From IMG/VR virus record IMGVR_UViG_3300022745_000628, positions 62,001 through 126,000 of that record: a stretch of DNA of 64,000 nt, one strand, 5' to 3'. Positions 44,192-52,793 of the stretch are shown piece by piece (position 1 is the first letter of the stretch; each line of letters begins with the position of its first letter). The DNA comes from a virus. The position numbers were made by a program, and so were the translations under genes. The notes below the pieces were generated by a model, which worked only from the letters and a program-made list of their open reading frames with translations, did no database searches and was not told the DNA's origin.

Positions 44192-44404
44192 ATGTCCGCT
44201 AAACCAACAGAATCCAAAGAGTACCCTACTAAACCCCCGCACGGCATTACAATGTCTATGTATGGGTATGTACCAGACAACGCCCAAATGATTAACGTAG
44301 CTAAAGGACTGGCGCAACTACCAAATGTCATCCAACAGCAGCCGGCCGGCATGCAACCTCAACCTCAATTCTCCGGAAACAGAAGCGCTTTTTCCGGACA
44401 ATAG
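44192..44404 (+). CDS. Small protein, possible 5' part of a frameshifted gene, 70 aa
   Basis: The frame could begin at TTG 44180, but ATG 44192, one base after the preceding stop, is better. The product is Gln/Pro-rich toward its end (QQQPAGMQPQPQFSG). Its last 80 bases overlap the next frame, which is shifted by +1. At 44390-44396 is a GCTTTTTCC stretch where a +1 slip on TTT would join the two frames. It may thus be the N-terminal part of the 44325 product or a separate small protein. Confidence 0.55.
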   Translation: MSAKPTESKEYPTKPPHGITMSMYGYVPDNAQMINVAKGLAQLPNVIQQQPAGMQPQPQFSGNRSAFSGQ

Positions 44405-45062
44405 TAATTTACAGAATCGCTTACCGACTATCGATTCTATATGTCAGTTCGGGTTAACACCGTTATTGATGTCTGGGATAATTCGCGATACGCTGATTAA
44501 TCATTTTTCTAGTCATCTTAATATGATTAGTCCGGTTTTGCGGAAATATTTTACAAACAATACTTACGCATTATCCAGGGATAATGGCGGCGATCAAGAG
44601 AACCCAATATTCATTGATACATTAGATCGTTGGACCCCTACATTATCAGAAGCTAGGCCTGCTTTTGTTATAAAAGATGCGGATTGGACATTCACGCAAT
44701 TAGGTATAAATAACCGTGTACACACAGAACTTAGAACAGGCGAAGAGGCCTTTTTAGGGCTATGGTCTGGCGCACATACGGTATTTGCCTTAGCTTCTGA
44801 ATCAGGGTTAGCCAAAATATTAGCTACAGAAGCCGCTAAACTATTGCTATGGCAGTCATTAGAAATCCAGCGGACTACGCAATTAATTGACTTTAAGGTT
44901 ATGAAGCTGGGCTGTGCTAATCGCTGTGCTGAATCAACAACAAATTACGTGGTACCGGTAGATGTGGGATATGTAGCGCAAGAATCTTGGACTCTTATAG
45001 AAGATGCTCCTAGACTCAAACAGATTAAATTTAGCGCAACTAACCTACTCCGGGACTACTAA
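44325..45062 (+). CDS. Tail/neck protein, start uncertain, 245 aa as read from ATG
   Basis: The convincing part runs from about residue 24 (FPDNSNLQNRLP) to the end: alternating helices and strands, with TELRTGEEAFLGLW and a Cys pair CANRC near residue 198. The first 23 residues, Ser/Asn/Pro-rich, look unlike coding and overlap the previous gene in another frame. Either translation starts within, or a +1 slip from the 44192 frame supplies the N-terminus. Position just before the sheath gene fits a tail-terminator or neck protein; this is inference. Codon use is AT-rich relative to the neighbouring sheath gene. Confidence 0.6.
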   Translation: MSSNSSRPACNLNLNSPETEALFPDNSNLQNRLPTIDSICQFGLTPLLMSGIIRDTLINHFSSHLNMISPVLRKYFTNNTYALSRDNGGDQENPIFIDTLDRWTPTLSEARPAFVIKDADWTFTQLGINNRVHTELRTGEEAFLGLWSGAHTVFALASESGLAKILATEAAKLLLWQSLEIQRTTQLIDFKVMKLGCANRCAESTTNYVVPVDVGYVAQESWTLIEDAPRLKQIKFSATNLLRDY

Positions 45063-45124
45063 ATTTTGTTCTAATTTAAGTAGACCACCAAAACCTCATT
45101 TCGCCACGGAGGGCGAGGCTTCAA

Positions 45125-47962
45125 ATGGCTTATATCAAACCGCAAGTTCGGGTTTTTCAGGAATTCACGACCTCGCCTAGTATTGGCGACAATATTCGGC
45201 GGGCGCACATTTCAGGCCCGAATGCATTGCTGCACCGATTCTCCAAAGCTGCTGAGAAGCCGCTAATTGGATTGGGCAGCTATGTCAACGACACTGATAC
45301 CGCTTATTTCTGGCCTGCTAAGCAAGGCGGATCGCTTGTAGATCTCGACAGTGTTAAGCTTTTCGTCGAAAACGGATTGCTTAAATACTTCGAAGATTTG
45401 ATCGGCGAAACGTCTGGTGACCTGGGTACGATTACTCCAGTCTCTGGGCGCGCTAACTACATCACGCACGATACGGTTAACTGGCGTACAGCCAACAGCT
45501 ATTCCCGTAGCTCCTTGCTATTGGACCGAGACGTCAAGATCGGCGACGTGGCATATATTCGTGGTATCGAAGATCCAGAAGGGGATTGCATCGAGCACAC
45601 GCTTTGGACCACGGTGGCGGGGTTTTCAGCTAATACGGTCGCAGCTGTAGTAGGCAGTGCTTACTCTGATGCCGCTAACGCCGAAGATTCAAGCTATGAC
45701 ATTGATTCGACTTTTACAGCTGGTCAAGCGAACTGCGTACTTGTTGCTAATATCGACGGGGAATCTTACGATGGATTGCCAAGCGGTAACATCAGTGAAA
45801 CATACACGATTGAAGTAATCAAGTCTGCCGTCGCTGGATGTCAAGCTGCTCGGTTCCGCGTCACCTCTGCAAGCGGTAACGACGATGTATCGGAAGTAAC
45901 ACCAGCGGATTTCGGCGACGCTACTACCATCGGCACACGCGGACTGACCGTGACTTTCGACCTTAGCGAAGGCGGCGGTTGCGGCGATGACGCTATAGCC
46001 GCTGGTCTGCCAGCAGATCAGTTCATTGTCGGACAGACATGGGAAGTTTCTATTACGCAGCAAGGCTATGCAGCCTGCGCAACTGCAAACAACACTTATA
46101 CCGGATCTTTCGACGACACCTACATTATCACCGTTGTTAAAGGTGGTAAGTGGGCAGACGGGCCTAAGATCTCGGTTCGAACCGCTCGTGGACTAGATAG
46201 CTCTGGTCCTACCAGTGTGACCGGCAATGCTGTATCTGTACCAGTTGGCTCGTACGGCCTCACAGCATCGTTTGCTAAGTGCTCGGGCGGTGGCGGATCT
46301 TTGAGCGGTCTACGTTATGGCGATATTTTCTACATCGACGTGGTATCTAGCTCGTCCGGACCAGTTCGAACACTGATCTTGCGAGACAACTTGCCATCCG
46401 GTTTGCTTGCCGCTGACGACCTCGATTTGAAGTTGTACATTCAAAAAACCTTTGAAATCAACCCACATCGTACCGAAAGCGCTCCGCTAACCAACTACGA
46501 CACGTCCGCTAGCACGATCACCGTCAACAGCGGTATTACTGCTTATGATTCGACTTGGACGTTGAACGGCGAAGAACAAGTGCTCACGCTGGAATCTGGT
46601 TGCACATTGGCAAACAGCCGGCTATGCGGACAATTGTTTGCAGAGTATCGAGAATTCGTTGACGACCTAACCAACGACATTCGAATTGCTGTTACGGCAG
46701 CCGATTTGGATGACATTCCTGGTCCGCTCGAGCCAAGCAATCCATTGAAGTGGGGCGTATACAAGGCGTTGATCAATACCAGCTCGTCTGGCGTTGCTTA
46801 CACGGCTGTCGCTGACCCTTCGGATCCTGATTCTTGGCAAACTGTTTTGGACGCCGCTGAAGGCCGTCCGGACATTTACAACTTTGTACCGCTTACCTTC
46901 GATACCACGGTTCAAAACCTTTTCGTAGCACAGGCTGTTAACGAATCGGCACCGGAAGTTGGAAACTGGAAGGGCGTCATCCTTTCCGGACAGTACAAGG
47001 AAACCGCAAAGGTTGTAGGTGGCGACGATGTTTTGGCGACGATTGCCGAAAACATTGGAACAACCGAAACCGACTACACCCTTATGACTATCTCCAACGC
47101 TACGTTGCTAACTGACGACGTACGATCTGGGGACAGTGTTCGGTTCTTGTACGACACAGACGGTTACGGTGGAGAAATCTACACGACATATGTTGTACAA
47201 AGCGTTTTGTCAGAAACCAGCCTTATTCTCGTAGCCGGTCCAGACGTAGCCGTCTCCGTGCCACAAAAGGTAGAAATCTGGCACACACTTACCAAGAGCG
47301 AGATCGCTACCGACCTAGTCGAGCAAGCACAATCTTTCGCAAATCGTCGGGTGGTTTTCACTGCTCCGGACATTGTCTACGAAGCTGGCCTGCCAACCCC
47401 AGGCTACTTTGTATGCTGCGCCGTCGGCGGATTGATCTCGTCTGTCCAACCTCATCAAGGTTTGACGCACGTACAGCTATCCGGTTTGGGCGGAATTGTG
47501 CAACGCACGCGTGACTACTTCAAGGCTAGCTTGCTAGACCAACTGTCAGCTGGTGGCGTATGGACTGTCACAGCCGATCGCGCTGGTACAATTTTCACCC
47601 GCCACGCTGTAACAACCGACACTACGGATCTAAAAAATCGCGAAGAAATGATTCGCCGAAACGCGGATTCGATTTCCTACGATTTTGTCGAGTTGCTAAA
47701 GCCGTATATCGGTCGAACCAACGCGACGCCGACTGTGCTTACCAAGCTTGATTACGAAATCAACAAGAAGCTGGACAGCTACACTTCGGTTATCGTCAGC
47801 CAAGACTTGGGCCCACAACTTATTTCCGGAGCTATCGCTGTCGACAGCACCGGCGCCAAGTTGCTCCGAATCCATCCGCTCGCAGCAGATAGAATCGAAA
47901 TTGTCCTTAACGTGTCGCTACCGGCACCGGGCAACAATATCGATCTTCACATTGTTGCTTAA
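45125..47962 (+). CDS. Tail sheath protein, 945 aa
   Basis: A strong GGAGGG site precedes the ATG. The N-terminus (VRVFQEFT) and C-terminal 250 residues match contractile-tail sheaths: VCCAVGGLISSVQPHQGLTH, then GGVWTVTADRAG, TRHAVTT, REEMIRRNADSISYD, LKPYIGRTNATPTVLTKL and a final beta hairpin with IEIVLNVSLPAPGNNI. A large insert (about residues 195-430) holds two similar beta domains. Length is far above the roughly 400-650 residues typical of sheaths, because of this insert. AAG-biased lysine codons and the strong ribosome site agree with abundance. The sheath polymerises round the tube and contracts at infection. Confidence 0.92.
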   Translation: MAYIKPQVRVFQEFTTSPSIGDNIRRAHISGPNALLHRFSKAAEKPLIGLGSYVNDTDTAYFWPAKQGGSLVDLDSVKLFVENGLLKYFEDLIGETSGDLGTITPVSGRANYITHDTVNWRTANSYSRSSLLLDRDVKIGDVAYIRGIEDPEGDCIEHTLWTTVAGFSANTVAAVVGSAYSDAANAEDSSYDIDSTFTAGQANCVLVANIDGESYDGLPSGNISETYTIEVIKSAVAGCQAARFRVTSASGNDDVSEVTPADFGDATTIGTRGLTVTFDLSEGGGCGDDAIAAGLPADQFIVGQTWEVSITQQGYAACATANNTYTGSFDDTYIITVVKGGKWADGPKISVRTARGLDSSGPTSVTGNAVSVPVGSYGLTASFAKCSGGGGSLSGLRYGDIFYIDVVSSSSGPVRTLILRDNLPSGLLAADDLDLKLYIQKTFEINPHRTESAPLTNYDTSASTITVNSGITAYDSTWTLNGEEQVLTLESGCTLANSRLCGQLFAEYREFVDDLTNDIRIAVTAADLDDIPGPLEPSNPLKWGVYKALINTSSSGVAYTAVADPSDPDSWQTVLDAAEGRPDIYNFVPLTFDTTVQNLFVAQAVNESAPEVGNWKGVILSGQYKETAKVVGGDDVLATIAENIGTTETDYTLMTISNATLLTDDVRSGDSVRFLYDTDGYGGEIYTTYVVQSVLSETSLILVAGPDVAVSVPQKVEIWHTLTKSEIATDLVEQAQSFANRRVVFTAPDIVYEAGLPTPGYFVCCAVGGLISSVQPHQGLTHVQLSGLGGIVQRTRDYFKASLLDQLSAGGVWTVTADRAGTIFTRHAVTTDTTDLKNREEMIRRNADSISYDFVELLKPYIGRTNATPTVLTKLDYEINKKLDSYTSVIVSQDLGPQLISGAIAVDSTGAKLLRIHPLAADRIEIVLNVSLPAPGNNIDLHIVA

Positions 47963-47987
47963 TTTCAATCACAAGGACGTTTGACAC

Positions 47988-48548
47988 ATGGCCGATACTT
48001 CAGTTTTTAATGCTAACCAGGTATATCGCGGTGCGTTTAACATCGCGAATAGCGTGGTAACGTTCGCCGGACAAGCGGCAGATCACCTTGTCCAAAACAT
48101 TCAATACAACTTTACGCAGCAAATCTCCATGATTTACGAATTGGGCTCGCCCAATGTGTATTTCAATGGCGGACGCGCTAGCGGTAATGCTGCATTGAAT
48201 CGTATCTTGGTGGCGCTAACCAAAGACAAACTTTTTGAGAGCTTCAACGATGTGTGTAGTCCAAACGATATTCATATTACACAGGCGTCCGGGTGTACCA
48301 CAAAGCCGTCGGGTACCGGCGGCACGGTTAGTCCTACAAACACGGTCAATCCTTTTATAAATACCCGCAGCGAGTTGGTTTTGAAATCTGCTGTGTTGTC
48401 AAACATCGGCGGATCGCAAGACAACCAATCAGCTGTGTTTACTGAGCAGATGAGTTTCTTGTTTTTGAACATGACGCGTTCAGTAGGAGCGGGCACTGGT
48501 CAGACCACTACACCTGCCGCTACTACTCCAACTACGGTTGTCGCTTAA
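47988..48548 (+). CDS. Tail tube protein, 186 aa
   Basis: AAGGA lies about 11 bases before the ATG. It follows the sheath directly, which is the usual order for contractile tails. The size and beta-rich pattern (SVVTFAGQAADHLVQNIQYNF near residue 25) fit a tube protomer. There is a Gly/Pro/Thr-rich loop near 105-120 and a disordered Thr/Ala tail. A strong terminator follows, ending the sheath-tube unit, which is expected to be highly expressed. Confidence 0.82.
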   Translation: MADTSVFNANQVYRGAFNIANSVVTFAGQAADHLVQNIQYNFTQQISMIYELGSPNVYFNGGRASGNAALNRILVALTKDKLFESFNDVCSPNDIHITQASGCTTKPSGTGGTVSPTNTVNPFINTRSELVLKSAVLSNIGGSQDNQSAVFTEQMSFLFLNMTRSVGAGTGQTTTPAATTPTTVVA

Positions 48549-48578
48549 TCCGCTGCAACTTCAAAAGTACGGTAAATT

Positions 48579-48608
48579 AAAAGCCGCGGGATCCTCCGCG
48601 GCTTTTTT
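48579..48608 (+). terminator. Rho-independent terminator after the tube gene
   Basis: AAAAGCCGCGG (48579-48589) pairs perfectly with CCGCGGCTTTT (48596-48606) around a six-base loop, with the T-run continuing to 48608. It separates the abundant sheath and tube from the baseplate operon. Confidence 0.94.
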
Positions 48609-48622
48609 CATAAAGGTATGGT

Positions 48623-51328
48623 ATGAGTCACAGTTTTAATAAAACTAGCATAGATTTTACTTCTCGGCTAATCAAAGAAAGCCTACAGAAGCTTCAGAAT
48701 CAAGAGGCTATCGGCGCTAGCGGATCGCAACTACAAGCGCCGCAAGACCCGCAAAATCAAGGGTTTGGGCGTAGCAGGGCTCTAGACACCACGGCCAGAA
48801 TACTTACTGGCACTATTGTCGATACTGTAGCGGTTGCAAATATCTACCGAGTTAGCTTAGAGCGTAATAAACCTATCGCGATAGGTATTATGTGCACCGA
48901 TACGTCTCTCGGAGTATACGGCGCAAAATCGCTAACAACGTTATTACCAGGCACTCAGGTCGAGTGTATCGTGCATAATGATACGTCCATAGTTCATATC
49001 ATAGGCGTGGTCCCGCCGAAAAATACGAGTCGTATATACGCACAGCAGGCCATATTGCACGGAGCAACTCGTAGCCGTGTTGATGACGCCCACAAAAAAG
49101 CCTTCAAATTAGACGCCAACCTGGCTTCGGCCACGGCCGGTCGATTATTCGATTCAGCAGGTGGCGGCGAAAGCGGGTGGGTCACAGAAACAGGCATGCG
49201 GATGTTTATAGATCCGTTTATGGCTATGTTTGGCCTGGATGAGATGTCCAGCCTATCGTTCTTCTATCAAGATATGATGACCAAGTTCGCAGCCTACAAT
49301 TTGCAGCATTGGACGTCGGTTAGCGAAGCTGAATATCTCAACGATCAAGACGAGTCGCTACATTGGCACGGCTACGCCACATATCCGTGGGAAAACTTAG
49401 GTTTAGCCGCCAGAGCAGACATATCTAAGATTCAGTCGAAATCTGAATGGCAAGTAGAGTCGCCATACTTAGGCAAGATGGACTTGATCAGTCCGACAGC
49501 AATGCCATTCCACCGACTACGAGACTTTTATGGCTATCTAGGGCAAGGTGGAAAGCGGTTGCTTGTAAGTATACCGGTCAACTTCTCAGACTCAGGCGAC
49601 CTCGGTTCCGACGGTACGTTAGATATGAACGCTGGCACGCGTACCCAGTTTTCCAAATTCGGGGAAGGTGTCATACAACCCGGCTTAGCGGATCAATCTA
49701 TCACGCTCGATGGGCACATTCACATGCAAACTGTGAAAGGTGTTTCTATATCTAAGCGAGGGCTTATCACCGCGCCAACGCGCGTTGCTAAACCAGAAGA
49801 TCCGGCCGGAGACAACGAAAGCAATTACAAAGCCTCTGGAGTTATAGGAAACGGGGCGGCGCACAAAATAACTGGTAAACTTCGGACTAGCGATATTAGC
49901 CCTTCCAGGCAAAAAATAGCTGGTATGCCCGACTGGCACTCCTATATTTACAACTATGCCAGTTTGCAACCATTTCTCAATCATAAGCGTGATTACAAGG
50001 TACCGGAAGAATCAGCCGCTACGTATGCCAATGGCATATCTGAGCAAATACCTAACATTTCTGAGCTAACTAACAAACAAGATATAGACGTTGAACAATA
50101 TAAGCGTAAGCAAAAGATTGATCACCGCTACGGGGAGCAAGATATCTATTCGTTAGGCGGCAGCATCGATATTACCGATGATGGTAATGTCGTCATAACT
50201 AACGGGTGTGGCGCCGAAATTCGCTTAGTAAATGGCAACATCGAGATATCTTGTCCCGGTGATATCATTTTCAACTCGGGCCGCGGGACACATATTAACG
50301 CTGGCAGAGCTTTTACAGCTCGAGCTAAGTCTGATATAGAGCTAAGCACATCAGAACGGGATATCCGTATTAAAGCCGAGCAGAGCGCCTATATTTGCAG
50401 CGGAAACAGCGGTACCGGCGGAATACTACTAGAAAGTAAAGGTGGCGGAAATGACTATGACTTTACTAAATCCGGTAACGACGTTTCGTTTAGCGGGGTA
50501 GCTATCAAGTCAGATACAGGTAATTTCACTGCGGTAGCTAATGCGCAATATCTGCGCACAACAGCTGGTCCAATCGTATTAGACGCCGCAAAAGGGCAGG
50601 CGGACTTGGTTACATATTCCACAGCCATATCCAATTTCACAGCTAATGGCGAGAACTGGTACTTTAACACCGCCGGAGATACAGTATCTGGCCCAGCGGC
50701 CGTATTACAGTCTCAGCAAATGATGCTGCCAGGCGATATGTTTCTGGGCGGGAATATCGACGTGGATGGCTCTTATCGCGGTAATGGGGACTTATCTATT
50801 ACTGGAACAGGAGCGCATTCCGGTGGGCCATTCTGGGGCGATATCGGTAGCGGAGCAGATAGTCTTCGCACGGAGCTGGATCAAATTAAAAATCAGCTTA
50901 TATCCACAATACCTACCGAGTCCGGACAAGGTACTTATGATGGCAAATTGAAAGATCTGTGGTACGCCGATATGCGTGCCGGTAACGATGAAGTTATTTC
51001 TAAGATGACGTTCACATTTTGCACAGATGCTCAATATAAAACAGAAAACTACAAAACATATGAACCACGATGGCAACAGTTAGCTAGAATAACTGGGGCT
51101 AACTTAATAAGTTGGGAAGAAAAGGCTGTAAACGATACGTATCCGTATCCTGGCACAGCTGCCTTTACAACTGATACGTTAGTTATCCAAGATTTCACGA
51201 TATTCGATGCTAACAATAGTCGAGCTCGAGATCGCGGAATGACTGGCGATAGCGTAGCGGATATCTACGGAAATCCTAGCTACGCGGAGCTAACAAACAC
51301 ATCGTTACAAAACTTCAAGGTTATCTAG
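48623..51328 (+). CDS. Baseplate spike / hub protein with OB-fold and beta-helix, 901 aa
   Basis: Residues about 55-130 have the strand order of the OB-fold of gp5/gpV-like baseplate proteins (RILTGTIVDTVAVANIYRV, ending HNDTSIVHIIGVVPPK). The middle is helical. Residues about 510-620 form a regular beta-helix like that of spike proteins (GGSIDITDDGNVVITNG, AEIRLVNGNIEISCPGDI, HINAGRAFTARAKSDIEL). The C-terminal 200 residues are mixed. No lysozyme domain is visible. It probably forms the central membrane-piercing spike. It starts the baseplate operon, 75 bases after the tube gene's stop. Confidence 0.78.
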   Translation: MSHSFNKTSIDFTSRLIKESLQKLQNQEAIGASGSQLQAPQDPQNQGFGRSRALDTTARILTGTIVDTVAVANIYRVSLERNKPIAIGIMCTDTSLGVYGAKSLTTLLPGTQVECIVHNDTSIVHIIGVVPPKNTSRIYAQQAILHGATRSRVDDAHKKAFKLDANLASATAGRLFDSAGGGESGWVTETGMRMFIDPFMAMFGLDEMSSLSFFYQDMMTKFAAYNLQHWTSVSEAEYLNDQDESLHWHGYATYPWENLGLAARADISKIQSKSEWQVESPYLGKMDLISPTAMPFHRLRDFYGYLGQGGKRLLVSIPVNFSDSGDLGSDGTLDMNAGTRTQFSKFGEGVIQPGLADQSITLDGHIHMQTVKGVSISKRGLITAPTRVAKPEDPAGDNESNYKASGVIGNGAAHKITGKLRTSDISPSRQKIAGMPDWHSYIYNYASLQPFLNHKRDYKVPEESAATYANGISEQIPNISELTNKQDIDVEQYKRKQKIDHRYGEQDIYSLGGSIDITDDGNVVITNGCGAEIRLVNGNIEISCPGDIIFNSGRGTHINAGRAFTARAKSDIELSTSERDIRIKAEQSAYICSGNSGTGGILLESKGGGNDYDFTKSGNDVSFSGVAIKSDTGNFTAVANAQYLRTTAGPIVLDAAKGQADLVTYSTAISNFTANGENWYFNTAGDTVSGPAAVLQSQQMMLPGDMFLGGNIDVDGSYRGNGDLSITGTGAHSGGPFWGDIGSGADSLRTELDQIKNQLISTIPTESGQGTYDGKLKDLWYADMRAGNDEVISKMTFTFCTDAQYKTENYKTYEPRWQQLARITGANLISWEEKAVNDTYPYPGTAAFTTDTLVIQDFTIFDANNSRARDRGMTGDSVADIYGNPSYAELTNTSLQNFKVI

Positions 51329-51329
51329 T

Positions 51330-52382
51330 ATGTCGTTGCCGAATCCAGCTGCACCATCTAATGCTCACGGCTTACTGCGCGAACAGCTTATGTTTGCCGG
51401 TTGGCAAGACGGCGATCCAATCCCTGACAAGATCTACGAAACGCTAACACGGCTAAAGAACGAGGCGCTGGCGGATTTAGACGAAGAACTGACAATATCG
51501 CAGGATATTGCCGTACAGCGCCTGCGGGCTAAGCTGGCCAAAAATAAGTTCGCGACCATTACGGACTTGCCGCCCAAACAGCAGCGCGAAGCGGTGGAGT
51601 TTGTCCAAAGCAGCATAGAAGCTGTGAAAATAGCGCAAGCACAAGCAGCCGAAGAGGCCGCGTTAGATTCTAAGTTGCATCCAACTATTCAAGGTCAGAC
51701 CAGAGAGCATCTCAAAGACTTGGCTCGGCGTAGAGCGCAATCGCAGATGGAGCAAGCGCCGCAAGAAGAGCCGACAGGATCTTATATTGTCGACGATCGA
51801 GAACCAGAAACACCGGAACCGTTACCAGAGGCCCCGAGACACTGCCCATGTTGCAATTGGGACCAATCTAAAACATTTGAAATTGAAGTAACGCAGGAAC
51901 ACAAAGAACGCTTCATGGTTTCTGTGTTAGGCGGTTCTCGATTTACTGACAAAATCAGTATATTCAGCGGAGCTGCTGCTATTACGTTTCGAACGCTGAC
52001 CACCGCGGAAAACGCCTTATTGCGCGAAGAGTTAGCCTATCGATCTAGGGACGGCAAGATTGTTACGGACGCCGCGTACGTGGCAGCGTGGTTGGAAGGC
52101 CGCTTGGTCATGGCCGTTGCGGAAATTAGCGTGGCCGACAAAGCCACACGCGTTTTCCCAGAGTACCATGAGTGGTTAAAAACCATTTCAAAAGACAGCG
52201 CTGCAAACGCCGAGGCTACGCCGCTGGAGCAGTACACAGCGCAGTTCTACGCACAAGTGCAGCAAGAACCACTGCGTAAATTGTTAAACGACAAATTTAA
52301 GGCTTTCGACCGCCTAGTAGAGACGCTGTTGCAACGCATTGAAGACCCAAATTTTTACAAGGGGATCGAATACTCGGCCTAA
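51330..52382 (+). CDS. Baseplate/tail assembly protein, chaperone-like, 350 aa
   Basis: The N-terminal 150 residues are helical and charged (a coiled coil near 35-110). At about residue 171 is HCPCCNWD with three cysteines, followed by a domain with VSVLGGSRFTDKISIFSGA and AAITFRTLTTAENALLREEL, a pattern like that of T4-type baseplate hub assembly proteins and tail assembly chaperones. It lies between spike and tape measure. The stop overlaps the next start (TAATG), so expression of the two is coupled, as in tail chaperone pairs. The chaperone identity is a probability, not a certainty. Confidence 0.55.
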   Translation: MSLPNPAAPSNAHGLLREQLMFAGWQDGDPIPDKIYETLTRLKNEALADLDEELTISQDIAVQRLRAKLAKNKFATITDLPPKQQREAVEFVQSSIEAVKIAQAQAAEEAALDSKLHPTIQGQTREHLKDLARRRAQSQMEQAPQEEPTGSYIVDDREPETPEPLPEAPRHCPCCNWDQSKTFEIEVTQEHKERFMVSVLGGSRFTDKISIFSGAAAITFRTLTTAENALLREELAYRSRDGKIVTDAAYVAAWLEGRLVMAVAEISVADKATRVFPEYHEWLKTISKDSAANAEATPLEQYTAQFYAQVQQEPLRKLLNDKFKAFDRLVETLLQRIEDPNFYKGIEYSA

Positions 52383-52762
52383 TGGTGCGGGCAGCCACTA
52401 ACCACGTGGTAGACTTTTCGAAATTTGATCCCCGTAGTTCTTTTGATTGGCACCGCTTACGAATCGTGTTAAACGATCTCGATAGGCAAATGACCGCGGA
52501 TTTGCTGAAATTACGGCACATGGAAGAAGCTTCTTCCATGATTGCCCGTTGGCGTACTTCCGACGGGGCGCGCAGAAGTCAATATATTACAGACTTAGCA
52601 GAAATGCGGAAAGACGTCGTGTCATTGATTAGCCCATGGATATTGCTGGATCCGGAATTAGAAAAAGACGAACAAACTAAGATTTTCGAAGCTATGTACG
52701 CGCAATACAAGGAAATGGCCGCAGCAGGGTTGATTAACGACGGCTCGAAACCCGTAAAATAG
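52382..52762 (+). CDS. Small tail assembly partner, 126 aa
   Basis: It is translationally coupled to the gene before (TAATG). The product is wholly helical with a Trp-rich, Arg-rich start (SSFDWHRLRIVLNDLDRQM) and no cysteine. Its position immediately upstream of the tape measure is typical for the second component of a tail assembly chaperone. A programmed frameshift fusion, which many such pairs have, is not seen: the junction is a plain stop-start overlap. Confidence 0.6.
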   Translation: MVRAATNHVVDFSKFDPRSSFDWHRLRIVLNDLDRQMTADLLKLRHMEEASSMIARWRTSDGARRSQYITDLAEMRKDVVSLISPWILLDPELEKDEQTKIFEAMYAQYKEMAAAGLINDGSKPVK

Positions 52763-52793
52763 AATGAAAAGCCGTTTTCTAACAAGGTAATAA

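Noticed and set aside
25755-48580. TAAAAT-type boxes as a general late promoter
   Set aside because: Several copies (25761, 35496, 48576) are simply the A-rich 5' arms of terminator hairpins. Only three copies elsewhere remain, too few to claim a consensus by eye.
51330-52762. Programmed frameshift fusing the tail chaperone pair
   Set aside because: The genes join by a TAATG stop-start overlap and no slippery site is seen near the junction.
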